Positions 21,207 through 32,915 of a stretch of DNA of 64,000 nucleotides are shown here, one piece after another. The position numbers and the translations under genes were made by a program. The stretch spans positions 371,597 to 435,596 of the forward strand of contig NZ_BCWW01000006.1 in assembly GCF_001894785.1 (NCBI RefSeq). The letters run 5' to 3'. Numbering within the stretch: position 1 is the stretch's first letter; every line of letters starts with the position of its first letter. Origin of the DNA: Rhodococcoides fascians NBRC 12155 = LMG 3623 (lineage in GTDB: Bacteria > Actinomycetota > Actinomycetes > Mycobacteriales > Mycobacteriaceae). The notes beneath the pieces were generated by a model. It worked only from the letters and a program-made list of their open reading frames with translations. It did no database searches and had not been told where the DNA came from.

Positions 21207-21228
21207 CGCTGCTCGGAATCGGAGGCGG

Positions 21229-22479
21229 TCAGGCTGCTTTGCCGACCAGTCTGCGAATTCCCTTGCGCTTCTTGGTTTCTGCGATCGCGGTCCGAAGGCC
21301 ACGCCGCTTTCCGGTGTCGGGATCGACGGCGAACAGACCTGCAGGCGCCTGTTCCCATTTACGCTCGGACGCGGTTTCCGGCGCGTCGTCGCTGGTCGCC
21401 TTCAAGTACTTGTTCGGAAGCGACAGCTTGGCGATGGTTCGCCAGGACAGGAAGTACTGGTGCACGATCGAACCGGTCGTGTACGGCAGGTCGTACTTCT
21501 CCGCGAGTTCGAGAACCCGAACCTTGATCTCCCGCAGACGATTGCTGGGTAGATCGGGGAACAGGTGATGCTCGATCTGGTAGCAGAGATTGCCGCTCAT
21601 GAACTCCATGACCGGACCCGCGTTGAAGTTCGCGCTGCCCAGCATCTGACGCAAGTACCACTGCCCCTGCGTTTCGCCTTCCATGTCCGACTTGGTGAAC
21701 TTCTCGGCACCGTCGGGGAAGTGCCCGCAGAAGATGACGGTGTTGGTCCACACGTTGCGCATCATGTTCGCGACGATGTTCGCCGTCAGCGTGCTCTTCC
21801 AGGCAGGTCCGGTGAGCAGTGGATGCAGGACGTAGTCCTTACCGATCTGCTTGCCGACCTTCTCGAGAACCTCGCGACGCTTCTGCTCGAATTCCTCACG
21901 TGGGACGCGGCCCTTGGCCACCTTGCCCAGTTCCAGGTGCTGCAGCGCCACGCCGTACTCGAAGAACAGCTGCAGCAACAGGTTGTAGACCGGGTTGCCG
22001 ATGTTGAACGGCTTCCAACGCTGGTCGCGGGTGACACGCAGCAGGCCGTAACCCACGTCGTCGTCCATGCCCAACACGTTGGTGTACTTGTGGTGGATGT
22101 AGTTGTGCGTCTGCTTCCAGTGCGCCGAGGGCCCCGTGTTGTCCCACTCCCACGAGGTGGAGTGGATCTCCGGATCGTTCATCCAGTCCCACTGGCCGTG
22201 CATGACGTTGTGGCCGAGCTCCATGTTCTCGATGATCTTCGCGACCCCGAGCATGGCGGTACCGACCAGCCATGCCGGGCGGCGGCGACTGGCGAACAGG
22301 ACTGCACGTCCGCCGATGTCGAGCGAGCGTTGCAGCCGAATCGTGTTCTTCACGTACCGGGCGTCGCGTTCACCACGGGACGCCTCGATGTCTCGCCGAA
22401 TCGCATCGAGCTCGTGGCCCAATGCTTCGATGTCGGCGTCGGTCAGATGCGCGTATTCCTTGATGTCCGAAATCGCCAT
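21229..22479 (-). CDS. desA3: DesA3-like membrane fatty acyl desaturase (copy 1)
   Basis: This 416-aa integral-membrane di-iron enzyme introduces a double bond into acyl chains (stearoyl-CoA delta-9 type in mycobacteria). The three histidine boxes are HNVMH, HNYIHH and QIEHH (in YQIEHHLFPDLPS). The preferred start ATG 22479 has AGGAGG upstream; the frame extends ten codons further without a good site. A close paralogue follows upstream at 22609-23904, and the electron-donor reductase lies beyond it. A shared operator motif lies 83-99 bp upstream. It matches Rv3229c. Confidence 0.92.
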   Translation of the reverse strand: MAISDIKEYAHLTDADIEALGHELDAIRRDIEASRGERDARYVKNTIRLQRSLDIGGRAVLFASRRRPAWLVGTAMLGVAKIIENMELGHNVMHGQWDWMNDPEIHSTSWEWDNTGPSAHWKQTHNYIHHKYTNVLGMDDDVGYGLLRVTRDQRWKPFNIGNPVYNLLLQLFFEYGVALQHLELGKVAKGRVPREEFEQKRREVLEKVGKQIGKDYVLHPLLTGPAWKSTLTANIVANMMRNVWTNTVIFCGHFPDGAEKFTKSDMEGETQGQWYLRQMLGSANFNAGPVMEFMSGNLCYQIEHHLFPDLPSNRLREIKVRVLELAEKYDLPYTTGSIVHQYFLSWRTIAKLSLPNKYLKATSDDAPETASERKWEQAPAGLFAVDPDTGKRRGLRTAIAETKKRKGIRRLVGKAA

Positions 22480-22544
22480 GGGAAACAGCCTCCTGGCAGT
22501 TGTGAACACACAGCGTGCGGTAGTGAGCCGTGTGCATTTCCGTC

Positions 22545-22578
22545 ACCTACCGTATCGTAACTTACGGTCGCGTAGGTT
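22545..22578. promoter_or_regulatory. Double palindromic operator of desA3 copy 1
   Basis: The plus strand holds TTACG-N4-CGTAGGTT at 22562-22578. An overlapping near-copy on the minus strand (TTACG-N4-GGTAGGT) covers 22545-22560. The centre is the perfect palindrome CGTAACTTACG (22556-22566). The same motif is found upstream of desaturase copy 2 and the reductase. Confidence 0.6.
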
Positions 22579-22608
22579 ACGGGCGTGAATCTGTGTGACG
22601 ATTCACAA

Positions 22609-23904
22609 TCAGGCGGTGACGTCCGATCGCCGGAGCGCCTTCGCCTGTCGTTTGGCTTCTTTCTTCGCGTTGCGCAGAGCTCCTCGCGCCTCCTGCATCG
22701 CCGAGCGCAGTCCACGGCGCTGGCCGGTGAGCGGGTCGATCCGAAGTGCGTGCACGGTCGGCGAATCGCCGACGCGCCAACGCCGCTCCGACGATGTCTC
22801 GGGCGCGTTGTCCGAGGTTGCGCGCAACCACTTGTCGGGCAGCGACAGCTTGTGGATGGTCCGCAGTGCCAACAGGTACTGCTTACCGAGCGACCCGGTC
22901 GTGTACGGCAGGTCGTACTTGTCGCACAGCGCGTGCACCTTCTCGGCGATCTCCGAGTACCGATTGCTCGGCAGGTCCGGGAACATGTGGTGCTCGATCT
23001 GGTAGCAGAGGTTTCCGCTCATGAACGCCATGACGGGGCCGGCCTCGAAGTTGGCACTACCGAGCATCTGCCGCAGGTACCACTCGGGACGGGTCTCGTT
23101 CTCGAACTGACCGATCGTGAACTTCTCGGCGCCGTCGGGGAAGTGACCGCAGAAGATCACGGCGTAGGCCCAGAGGTTTCGAACCAGGTTGGCCGTGGCG
23201 TTGGCGGTCAACGTGGACTTCCACGCCGGGCCGGACAGGGCCGGGAACAGGACGAAGTCCTTGCCGACCTGCTTGGCGATCTTGCGCGCGAAAGCGCGGG
23301 CCGCCGGTGACTTGAAGAGGCCTTTTTCGTGTTCCCCGTCGAGCTGCTTCTGAGCGTCGTAGTCGTGCAATGCGATGCCCCACTCGAACGTCGTCGCCAG
23401 CACGACGTTGGCGAGCGGCTGAACGAGGTTGATCGGCTTCCACGGCTCGTCGCGGGTCATCCGCAGGATGCCGAAGCCGATGTCGTCGTCCATTCCGACG
23501 ATGTTGGTGTACGTGTGGTGCGAGTAGTTGTGCGCCCGCTTCCACTGCTCCGACGGTCCGGTCTGGTCCCACTCCCACGAGGTGGAGTGAATTTCCGGAT
23601 CGTTCATCCAATCCCACTGGCCGTGCATCACGTTGTGGCCGAGTTCCATGTTCTCGATGATCTTCGCGACGCTGAGCATCGCGGTCCCCACGAGCCATGC
23701 CGGCCGGTACTTGCTGCCGAGCAGCACGGCGCGTCCGCCGAGCTCGAGCATGCGCTGAGCTCGAATGGTCCGGCGGATGTATGCGGCATCGCGTTCACCG
23801 CGACTGTCCTCGACGTCGCGGCGAATAGCGTCCAGTTCGCGCCCGAACGCTTCCATGTCTTCTTCGGTCAGGTGAGCGAACTCTTTGATGTCGGTGATGG
23901 CCAC
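22609..23904 (-). CDS. DesA3-like membrane fatty acyl desaturase (copy 2)
   Basis: This 431-aa paralogue of the neighbouring desaturase has the same three boxes (HNVMH, HNYSHH, YQIEHHMFP) and very similar N-terminal layout (ITDIKEFAHLT versus ISDIKEYAHLT). The start GTG 23904 is preceded by GGAGG five bases upstream. The C-terminus is longer and basic (KKEAKRQAKALRR). Tandem copies suggest different chain-length preference or condition-specific use, which the sequence cannot settle. It shares the operator motif, here centred 55-71 bp upstream. Confidence 0.92.
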   Translation of the reverse strand: MAITDIKEFAHLTEEDMEAFGRELDAIRRDVEDSRGERDAAYIRRTIRAQRMLELGGRAVLLGSKYRPAWLVGTAMLSVAKIIENMELGHNVMHGQWDWMNDPEIHSTSWEWDQTGPSEQWKRAHNYSHHTYTNIVGMDDDIGFGILRMTRDEPWKPINLVQPLANVVLATTFEWGIALHDYDAQKQLDGEHEKGLFKSPAARAFARKIAKQVGKDFVLFPALSGPAWKSTLTANATANLVRNLWAYAVIFCGHFPDGAEKFTIGQFENETRPEWYLRQMLGSANFEAGPVMAFMSGNLCYQIEHHMFPDLPSNRYSEIAEKVHALCDKYDLPYTTGSLGKQYLLALRTIHKLSLPDKWLRATSDNAPETSSERRWRVGDSPTVHALRIDPLTGQRRGLRSAMQEARGALRNAKKEAKRQAKALRRSDVTA

Positions 23905-23958
23905 CGGGTCCTCCAACAGTTGTGTGCGGCGCCCGAAATACCGGGGTTCAGCGTGGGC

Positions 23959-23975
23959 AACCTACGTGAGCGTAA
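23959..23975 (-). promoter_or_regulatory. Operator motif upstream of desaturase copy 2
   Basis: On the minus strand the sequence is TTACG-CTCA-CGTAGGTT. It matches the reductase site at 25183-25199 at 15 of 17 positions, and flanking GG and G bases also agree. The core TACG-N4-CGTA is palindromic. Confidence 0.6.
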
Positions 23976-24012
23976 CCCAGCAGCCTGAGAAGGCAGTGTG
24001 CGAAAAACAGAC

Positions 24013-25128
24013 CTACAGTTCCAATGTGCAGTCGCCCGCGGCCGCGGAAATGCACGTCTGGACGCGGTCACCCTCGCTGTGTTCCTTACCGGAACGCAGG
24101 TCGATCACATGCCCTGCGGTCAACGGCACCACACACGTCTGGCAGATACCCATACGGCAGCCGAACGGCATCCGAACACCCACATTTTCGCCCGCTTCGA
24201 GCAGTGTGGTCGCCCCGTCCGCCGCCGCTTTCTTGTCGGACTTGGAGAACGTGACGGTTCCGCCCGAACCGGACGTATCGGCGCGTGAGATCTCGAACCG
24301 CTCGAGGTGCAGCTTGTGCTCGATGCCCTCGCGCTTCCACGTCTTCTCGATTTCTTCGAGCAGTGCCGCGGGACCGCAGGCCCAGGTGTCGCGGGTACGC
24401 CAGTCGGGGTACAGCTCGTCGAGCGAGGACAGAGCGAACTTGCCATCGGAACGCGTCAGCTGCACGTGAGAGGTGAACTCGGGATGCGACTTCTCGAGGG
24501 CTGCGAGTTCGGCCGCGAACATCACCTCGTCCTCGGTGGGGGCCGAGTGGATATGCACGGTATCGGGCATGTCGCCGTGGCGATCGAGTGCTCTGAGCAT
24601 CGAGATGACCGGGGTGATGCCGCTACCTGCGGTGACGAAGAGAATCTTGGCGGGCGGCGGAACGGGCAGTGCGAAATTGCCCTTCGGTGCCGCCAGTCGC
24701 ACGATGGTCCCCTGCGGCACGCCGCCCACCAGATGTGACGACAGGAACCCTTCGGGCATCGCCTTGACGGTGATGGAGATCAGCTTGTCTTCCCAGTTCG
24801 GCGGCGAGGTCAGTGAATACGAGCGCCAGTGCCACCGACCGCCGAGATGCAGTCCGATTCCGATGTACTGACCCGGCTGATAATCGAAATTGAAGCCCCA
24901 CCCGGGCTGGATCACCAGTGTCACCGCGGTAGCGGTTTCCTTCTCCACGCGTACGACGCGGCCGCGCAGTTCACGGGCCGACCACAACGGGTTGGCGAGG
25001 TGCAAGTAGTCGTCTGGCAGCAAGGGAGTGGTGATGCGGGTGAAAGCACCACGCAGCATGTTCAGCCTCGGCCGCTTGGGTGCCGAGACACCGGCCACCG
25101 GGGCCTCCAACCACTTCTTCAGATCCAT
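24013..25128 (-). CDS. Ferredoxin reductase with C-terminal 2Fe-2S domain, desaturase electron donor
   Basis: This 371-aa flavo-iron-sulfur protein passes electrons from NADPH to the desaturases; the mycobacterial counterpart Rv3230c is the known partner of DesA3. In order it has an FAD domain ([10 protein letters not shown] near residue 108), an NAD(P) domain ([17 protein letters not shown]), and a plant-type 2Fe-2S domain with cysteines in [13 protein letters not shown] and a final cysteine in VQTCIS. The start at 25128 is an ATG. The operator motif lies 55-71 bp upstream, which ties its expression to both desaturases. Confidence 0.93.
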   Translation of the reverse strand: MDLKKWLEAPVAGVSAPKRPRLNMLRGAFTRITTPLLPDDYLHLANPLWSARELRGRVVRVEKETATAVTLVIQPGWGFNFDYQPGQYIGIGLHLGGRWHWRSYSLTSPPNWEDKLISITVKAMPEGFLSSHLVGGVPQGTIVRLAAPKGNFALPVPPPAKILFVTAGSGITPVISMLRALDRHGDMPDTVHIHSAPTEDEVMFAAELAALEKSHPEFTSHVQLTRSDGKFALSSLDELYPDWRTRDTWACGPAALLEEIEKTWKREGIEHKLHLERFEISRADTSGSGGTVTFSKSDKKAAADGATTLLEAGENVGVRMPFGCRMGICQTCVVPLTAGHVIDLRSGKEHSEGDRVQTCISAAAGDCTLEL

Positions 25129-25182
25129 CGGGTGTTCCCCATCCCCTCGATCGTCGTACCGAACCGCGTGCGGGCATCGAGG

Positions 25183-25199
25183 TTACGCTACCGTAGGTT
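25183..25199 (+). promoter_or_regulatory. Operator motif upstream of the ferredoxin reductase
   Basis: The plus strand reads TTACG-CTAC-CGTAGGTT, preceded by GG and followed by GAG. It is the cleanest of the three shared sites and lies in the short promoter region between the reductase and the DUF6912 gene. Confidence 0.6.
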
Positions 25200-25266
25200 G
25201 AGTCCCCTGGTCACCTCTGCAGGCAGCCCAACCGTGGATATCGCCAGGTCGTGGCCGAGAGCAGGA

Positions 25267-25791
25267 TCACAGCAGATCGAGCAGAAACGGTAGTTCCTGG
25301 GGGGCGTACCACGCCAGCGTGTGGTCTTCGGCATCACCGAGAACAAATTCTGCGTCGGCGTCGCCCATGTCCGCTGCATCCACGGCGGAGACAGCCTTGG
25401 CAACTGCTTCTTCGGCCCCTTCCAGATCGACGTGCACCGACGCGACCTGATCCATTCGCAGCGGTTCCTTCAGCCGAACGACAGCGTCGTCGAGATCGGG
25501 ACGCAGGGTGGGATCGTCGACGTCTGCGGCAATCACCGCCCGTCGGTAGACCACGCCGTCGGCCACCGTCCCCGTGTCCGCCTCGTCGTCGACGGCCGCG
25601 GCGATCAGGCGCAGCGAGGCACGCGCGGCCTCCCCCATCGCGACCTCGGACAACTCCTCGTCGTCGCCCGACGAATACGCCTCACGCAAGGTGGGCGTCA
25701 CCGCGAATGCGGTGCGCGAGACCGGACTGAACTCGCCCTCGGCTGCGAGCACTTTCAAGAATTCCAGCGTCGCCGGAACGTAGACACGCAT
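25267..25791 (-). CDS. DUF6912 family protein
   Basis: This 174-aa soluble, acidic protein of unknown function matches Rv3231c. It begins MRVYVPATL, a segment conserved in the family as I recall it. ATG 25791 is chosen because GAGG lies at a normal distance upstream; an in-frame start 15 bp earlier lacks this. It is 11 bp downstream of the acyltransferase-like gene on the same strand and probably cotranscribed. No catalytic motif is visible. Confidence 0.75.
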   Translation of the reverse strand: MRVYVPATLEFLKVLAAEGEFSPVSRTAFAVTPTLREAYSSGDDEELSEVAMGEAARASLRLIAAAVDDEADTGTVADGVVYRRAVIAADVDDPTLRPDLDDAVVRLKEPLRMDQVASVHVDLEGAEEAVAKAVSAVDAADMGDADAEFVLGDAEDHTLAWYAPQELPFLLDLL

Positions 25792-25802
25792 TGCAGAAGA
25801 CC

Positions 25803-27248
25803 TCACACTCTCGATTCGTTGCTGGCGTCGACCAACTCTTCCAGCGCCTCGTGCAGTAGCGCTGTCACCACATCCACATCGGGCATCGCTCCGCGGTCGG
25901 CGTTGAGCCCGAAGAACACGAAACCGTCGTACGACGTCAGCCCGATACTCAACGCCTGATTCTCGAACAGCGGCGACACCGGGTACATCTCGAGCATCCG
26001 GGCACCACCGACGTACAGCGGAAACTGCGGGCCCGGCGCGTTCGTGACGATCAGGTTGAACACTCGTTGCGAGAGTCGGCTACCCGCCCGCGCACCCATG
26101 GCATGCAGGCTCGCCGGAGCGAACCCACTGATCCGCATCAGCGTCTGAGCCGTCACACCGCGGCTCTGATGAGAATGGGCCTCGGTCGCGTGCGCGATGT
26201 GAGACAGCCGAACGACGGCGTTCGACTCCCCCACCGGGAGGTCGACGAGGAACGAGGACACCTCGCTGCGATCGTCCTCGGCCGGCTCACCGGACATGTC
26301 GCTGCCCTCACCGAAGCCGACGCGATCGGACGAGACGTACACCGACATCGGCACCATGGCCCGCACCGTGGACGATGCCGTGACGGGTTCGCCGCGCGAG
26401 AGCAGCCAATTTCGCAGCGCGCCGGTGACGACTGCGAGCACGACGTCGTTGATCGAGCAGTCGAATCTGTCGTGGATCCTGCGGTAATCGGCCAGCTCGG
26501 TCTTGGCCACGGCGAACCGACGATTTCGTGAGATCGGCGCGTTCAGTGGGCTGGACGGGGCGCTCTGTGTCGCGGTACGCAGCACGGCCGCGACCTTGCC
26601 CGCGGCGCGCAATGCGTCGCCCGCGAGACCGGCAACCCCGTTGACCGCGCCGCGCAACGTCTCGATGCTCTCGCCCGGACGCACCACCAGTTCGGTGAGC
26701 GCGTCGAGCACCAACACCGAGTCCTTGGGCTCACGGGCAGGCATCCACAGCTCCTCGGCCATCGGCGCGGGGTTCTTGCTCGCGTCCAGAATGACCTGAC
26801 CGATGTCGAGCGCATTTTCGCCGTCGACGAGGGCCGAATGAGACTTGGTGAAGATGGCGAAACGATTCTTCGCGAGGCCCTCGACCAGGTACATCTCCCA
26901 CAACGGTCGGGTGCGATCGAGCGGCCGTGAGGTCAGTCGCGCGATCAGGTCGTGCAACTGATCGTCCGTCCCCGGCTTGGGTAGTGCCGAACGACGGATG
27001 TGATAGGTGATGTCGAAATCCGCGTCGTCCACCCAGACCGGCCGCGCCAAACCGAACGCGACTTCGCGGACCTTCTGCCGGTAGCGCGGAACCAGCATCA
27101 GTCGCTGTTCGACCAACGACAGCAGTCGGTCGTAACTGAAACCGCTCCGCGGGGTCCGAAAGACGGCGAGCGAGCCGAGGTGCATGGGACTGCTGCCGGC
27201 CTCGAGAAAGTAGAACGACGCATCCTGCGCCGTCAGTCTGGTCGCCAT
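25803..27248 (-). CDS. WS/DGAT-family acyltransferase homologue with altered catalytic motif
   Basis: The 481-aa protein has the wax ester synthase/diacylglycerol acyltransferase architecture: PLWEMYLVEGL at about residue 115, SINDVVLAVVTGALRNWLL in the middle, and the RAMVPMSV segment. The expected HHxxxDG site is HSALVDG (H137-G143). The second histidine, which acts as catalytic base in characterised members, is Ser138; DNA codons TCT CAT TCG confirm this. It may have weak, different or no acyltransferase activity. ATG 27248 is the start at the conserved LTAQDASFYFLE segment; the longer open frame upstream is antisense to the next gene. Confidence 0.88.
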   Translation of the reverse strand: MATRLTAQDASFYFLEAGSSPMHLGSLAVFRTPRSGFSYDRLLSLVEQRLMLVPRYRQKVREVAFGLARPVWVDDADFDITYHIRRSALPKPGTDDQLHDLIARLTSRPLDRTRPLWEMYLVEGLAKNRFAIFTKSHSALVDGENALDIGQVILDASKNPAPMAEELWMPAREPKDSVLVLDALTELVVRPGESIETLRGAVNGVAGLAGDALRAAGKVAAVLRTATQSAPSSPLNAPISRNRRFAVAKTELADYRRIHDRFDCSINDVVLAVVTGALRNWLLSRGEPVTASSTVRAMVPMSVYVSSDRVGFGEGSDMSGEPAEDDRSEVSSFLVDLPVGESNAVVRLSHIAHATEAHSHQSRGVTAQTLMRISGFAPASLHAMGARAGSRLSQRVFNLIVTNAPGPQFPLYVGGARMLEMYPVSPLFENQALSIGLTSYDGFVFFGLNADRGAMPDVDVVTALLHEALEELVDASNESRV

Positions 27249-27422
27249 CGCGTGTCTCGGTCCCCGTCCTCGCACGTGGTGCGCCCCGATCGATACCGCC
27301 TGTTGCGCGGTGTGCTCGAACTCAGAGTACGTGGGTTCGCGACGTGAGTCCCAGTGCCGGGTGGGCACCGACGTGTCGCCGATCTCGGGAACCGAAAATC
27401 GATCGCGACCGTCAATGTCGGT

Positions 27423-28019
27423 GTGAGCGTCATCGAATCCAACGATCCGCCGGACACCGGGGACGACAGCCCGATACCGTCGCCGGCGGACTCTCGGCTG
27501 CGCGCCGAGCACCACTGCTTTCTGTCGCGGCCGACCCAGTTCGAGCCGCCACTCTCGGCAGGCGCGGTGCACACCTGGGGACGGGGTGAGAGCCCGCACA
27601 GGCCACCGGAACGCCATCCGGCATCGGTACGCAGCACTCGCCCCCGCCGCCGGGCCGAGGCACCCCATCGACCGATCGTGCAAGACGTGCCCGCCGATGC
27701 GCGGGCGAGCGCCGAACGCGCCATGCGGTTGCTCATCGAGGTGATCGACCGCAGGCGCAGTGCCGAGCAACTGTCCTCGTTGTTCACTGCGCCCGTGATC
27801 GACCTGATTCGCACCATCGTCCGCACGCCCCCACCGGGACGGCGACTCGGATTCGCCGCGGTGCGTCGCGTGCACGTCGCTTATAGATCGGACACGTCGG
27901 CCGAGATATTCGGCTCGTACACCCGCGGCCCACGCACCTTCGCCTTCGCGGGCCGAATCGAGCAGGCGGTCGACCCGCGGCGGCCAGGATGGACGGTCAC
28001 CTCGCTGCGAGTGGGTTGA
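27423..28019 (+). CDS. Rv3235-like protein, Arg/Pro-rich N-terminus
   Basis: The product is about 198 aa. The first half is proline- and arginine-rich and probably disordered. The second half (from RAMRLLIEVIDRRRS) is a compact conserved part ending GWTVTSLRVG. It lies between the WS/DGAT-like gene and secA as Rv3235 does in mycobacteria. GTG 27423 is my choice; no ribosome site is clear and starts upstream at 27354 are open. In related actinobacteria it sits beside secA, but a functional link is not established. Confidence 0.7.
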   Translation: MSVIESNDPPDTGDDSPIPSPADSRLRAEHHCFLSRPTQFEPPLSAGAVHTWGRGESPHRPPERHPASVRSTRPRRRAEAPHRPIVQDVPADARASAERAMRLLIEVIDRRRSAEQLSSLFTAPVIDLIRTIVRTPPPGRRLGFAAVRRVHVAYRSDTSAEIFGSYTRGPRTFAFAGRIEQAVDPRRPGWTVTSLRVG

Positions 28020-28064
28020 GAACACGGGTCGCCCGGCGAGGTCGCGCCGGATCGACCCGGCCGA

Positions 28065-30968
<2,904 letters not shown>

Positions 30969-31181
30969 GGGTTTTCTCGTCCTCGATCCTCGGTTCACGG
31001 GTACTGACACGAACAAATCTGTTACTCGACGCGTTACTGCTACCTGCACGAGCGCACGGGTTCGTCACCGTGACGTCCGCGCGGCAGTAACCCGAACGCG
31101 TCCATGGTAGGCGGTCTCGCTGTGGGTACGGCAGTCCCACTGTCGGTCCCCGAACGACACCACGCCGGCATTCGGACAACC

Positions 31182-31245
31182 CCGACACAGCACTGCAGGC
31201 TCGACGTGGGGATCGTGTGTCCGGCGTCGAGCCTGCAGTGGTCGG
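31182..31245 (-). other. Long inverted repeat in the hpf-secA intergenic region
   Basis: A perfect 16-bp pair, CACTGCAGGCTCGACG (31191-31206) and its complement (31225-31240), encloses an 18-nt loop. An outer pair CCGAC/GTCGG extends it after a four-base bulge. It lies 44 bp after the hpf stop and about 210 bp before secA, in a 320-bp gap (30969-31288) with no other gene. It could end hpf transcription, protect the hpf mRNA end, or act in the secA leader. There is no T-run after it on the minus strand. Confidence 0.75.
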
Positions 31246-31288
31246 ATATTTCACGGACGGCGAACGACCCGTTCGCCGTCACGCTCGG

Positions 31289-31957
31289 TCAGGTGAGCCT
31301 GATCAGGCCGTAGTCGAAGGCATGCCGTCGATACACCACGGAAGGCCGGTCGGTGGCGCTGTCGTGAAACAGGAAGAAGTCGTGGCCGACCAGTTCCATC
31401 TCGTACAGCGCATCGTCGACGCTCATCGGTGCGGCCGAGTGAACCTTCGTGCGAACGATGTGCCCGGGGCCGGTCTGATCGTCCTCGAACGAATCCAGCT
31501 TGGTCTCGGGATCGAGCGCAAGTGTGTCGTCTTCGGCGAGTTCAGCGGTGGCCTCGGCGACGGATACGGGTCTCTTCTCGCCGTAGTGGACCTTGCGCCG
31601 ATCCTTGGTACGCCTGAGTCTGCTTTCGAGTTTCGAGGTCACTGCTTCGAGTGCGGCATAGAAACTGTCTGCGCACGCTTCGGCACGAACGACCGGGCCT
31701 TTGCCCTTCGCGGTGATCTCCACGCGTTGACATGCTTTGGCCTGACGGCGATTTCGTTCGTGCTGCAGTTCGACATCGAACAAGTAGATGGAGGGGTCGA
31801 AGCGCTCGAGGCGAGCCAGTTTCTCGGACACGTATATCCGAAAATGGTCCGGTATCTCGACGTTGCGGCCCTTGACCACAACGTCGGCATTGCTCTTGGC
31901 GGGTTCTTCCGAAGGCTTCTCGTCGAAGAAAACCGAGGCTTGTGAAGGGGTCGTCAC
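31289..31957 (-). CDS. hpf: Long-form ribosome hibernation promoting factor
   Basis: This 222-aa protein binds the 30S decoding region and promotes ribosome dimerisation in stationary phase. Residues about 22-125 are the S30AE domain (VVKGRNVEIPDHFRIYVSEKLARLERF) and residues about 160-220 the dimerisation domain (ALYEMELVGHDFFLFHDSATDRPSVVYRR). GTG 31957 follows GGGAGG. It matches Rv3241c, although mycobacteria have further HPF paralogues. The upstream 233 bp to the ComF gene (31958-32190) shows no gene. Confidence 0.95.
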   Translation of the reverse strand: MTTPSQASVFFDEKPSEEPAKSNADVVVKGRNVEIPDHFRIYVSEKLARLERFDPSIYLFDVELQHERNRRQAKACQRVEITAKGKGPVVRAEACADSFYAALEAVTSKLESRLRRTKDRRKVHYGEKRPVSVAEATAELAEDDTLALDPETKLDSFEDDQTGPGHIVRTKVHSAAPMSVDDALYEMELVGHDFFLFHDSATDRPSVVYRRHAFDYGLIRLT

Positions 31958-32190
31958 GTGTACCTCCCGATATCGGCCACGCCCACTGTTGGACGTGGCA
32001 GGTGTGCATGCCGAATGGGGAACCTTCCGGCATCTCGAGTCCGGGGCATCACCTCACGTCCGTGTTTCTACGGGTCGTTCTACCGGTCCGCTCCGTCGTG
32101 ATGGAGCGTGTCCGCGACGTTAGTCGGTCATCGACGCGTGTGCCACCGTTCACCCCGAATTGGTTGTCGGCGTGTCTCGTCGACTCGCGT

Positions 32191-32874
32191 TCACGCGCTG
32201 GCCACCACGATCGCACCGGCCAACGAGATCCCGAAATCGGTTAGCACTCTTGCACATTCGGCCAGGGTCGCCCCGGTGGTCACCACGTCGTCGACGAGAA
32301 GAACGGTCAGTTCGTCGGTTCGCGGCCGCGGCCGGCCGATAGCCGGGCGCGACTGTCCGACCAACTCGATCCGGCCCGCCACGTTGTGCTGACGCTGACC
32401 TGCCGAGAGCCCGACCGAATCCCGCACTCCCCCGGCCATCTTCAGCAGCTGGGGAACCGGTACTCGCTCCGGTGCCAACTCGGTCGCTGCGTTCCTCGCA
32501 CACCGCAGCACCGGATCGCCCCCTCGGGCTCGCGCTGCGCGCGCCCGGGACGGAGCGCACACCAGAACGAGGGGACTCAGCTCCGGTGGATCGATCTCGC
32601 CTGCAGCACGCAGTTGGTGCACCGCACCGGCCAGCGCCCGCCCGAACGGCACGGACACGGCCCGTCGGCCCCGTTCCTTCAGTGCGATCACCCCGTTGCG
32701 CCGAGGGCCGGTGTACGTGCCCAGCGCCCAGCAGGGCACCCCCGGATCGACCCGCGGACGCACCCGGACAGGCGGCACCGACAGCGCCTGTTCACAACGG
32801 CGACACCACTGCTCCCCCGGCACCCCACACCCGGCACATTCGAGGGGCAGGACGAGGTCGAGAAGCGTTCTCAT
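32191..32874 (-). CDS. ComF-family phosphoribosyltransferase-like protein
   Basis: The 227-aa protein has an N-terminal zinc ribbon (C13, C16, C24, C27) followed by a type I phosphoribosyltransferase domain with the PRPP loop LLVDDVVTTGATLAE near residue 195. Related proteins help DNA uptake or processing in competent bacteria; in actinobacteria the role is unclear. It matches Rv3242c. It lies 41 bp downstream of lpqB on the same strand and may be the last gene of that operon. Confidence 0.9.
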   Translation of the reverse strand: MRTLLDLVLPLECAGCGVPGEQWCRRCEQALSVPPVRVRPRVDPGVPCWALGTYTGPRRNGVIALKERGRRAVSVPFGRALAGAVHQLRAAGEIDPPELSPLVLVCAPSRARAARARGGDPVLRCARNAATELAPERVPVPQLLKMAGGVRDSVGLSAGQRQHNVAGRIELVGQSRPAIGRPRPRTDELTVLLVDDVVTTGATLAECARVLTDFGISLAGAIVVASA

Positions 32875-32915
32875 GACCGTGAAGTGTGCCGGTAGCCACC
32901 GACACCCGCCGGACG

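Noticed and set aside
22585..22606. GTGAAT-N10-ATTCAC as a second CRP-type site near the desaturases
   Set aside because: The spacing is ten rather than six bases, and it sits at the end of the upstream desaturase; a weak hairpin is as likely.
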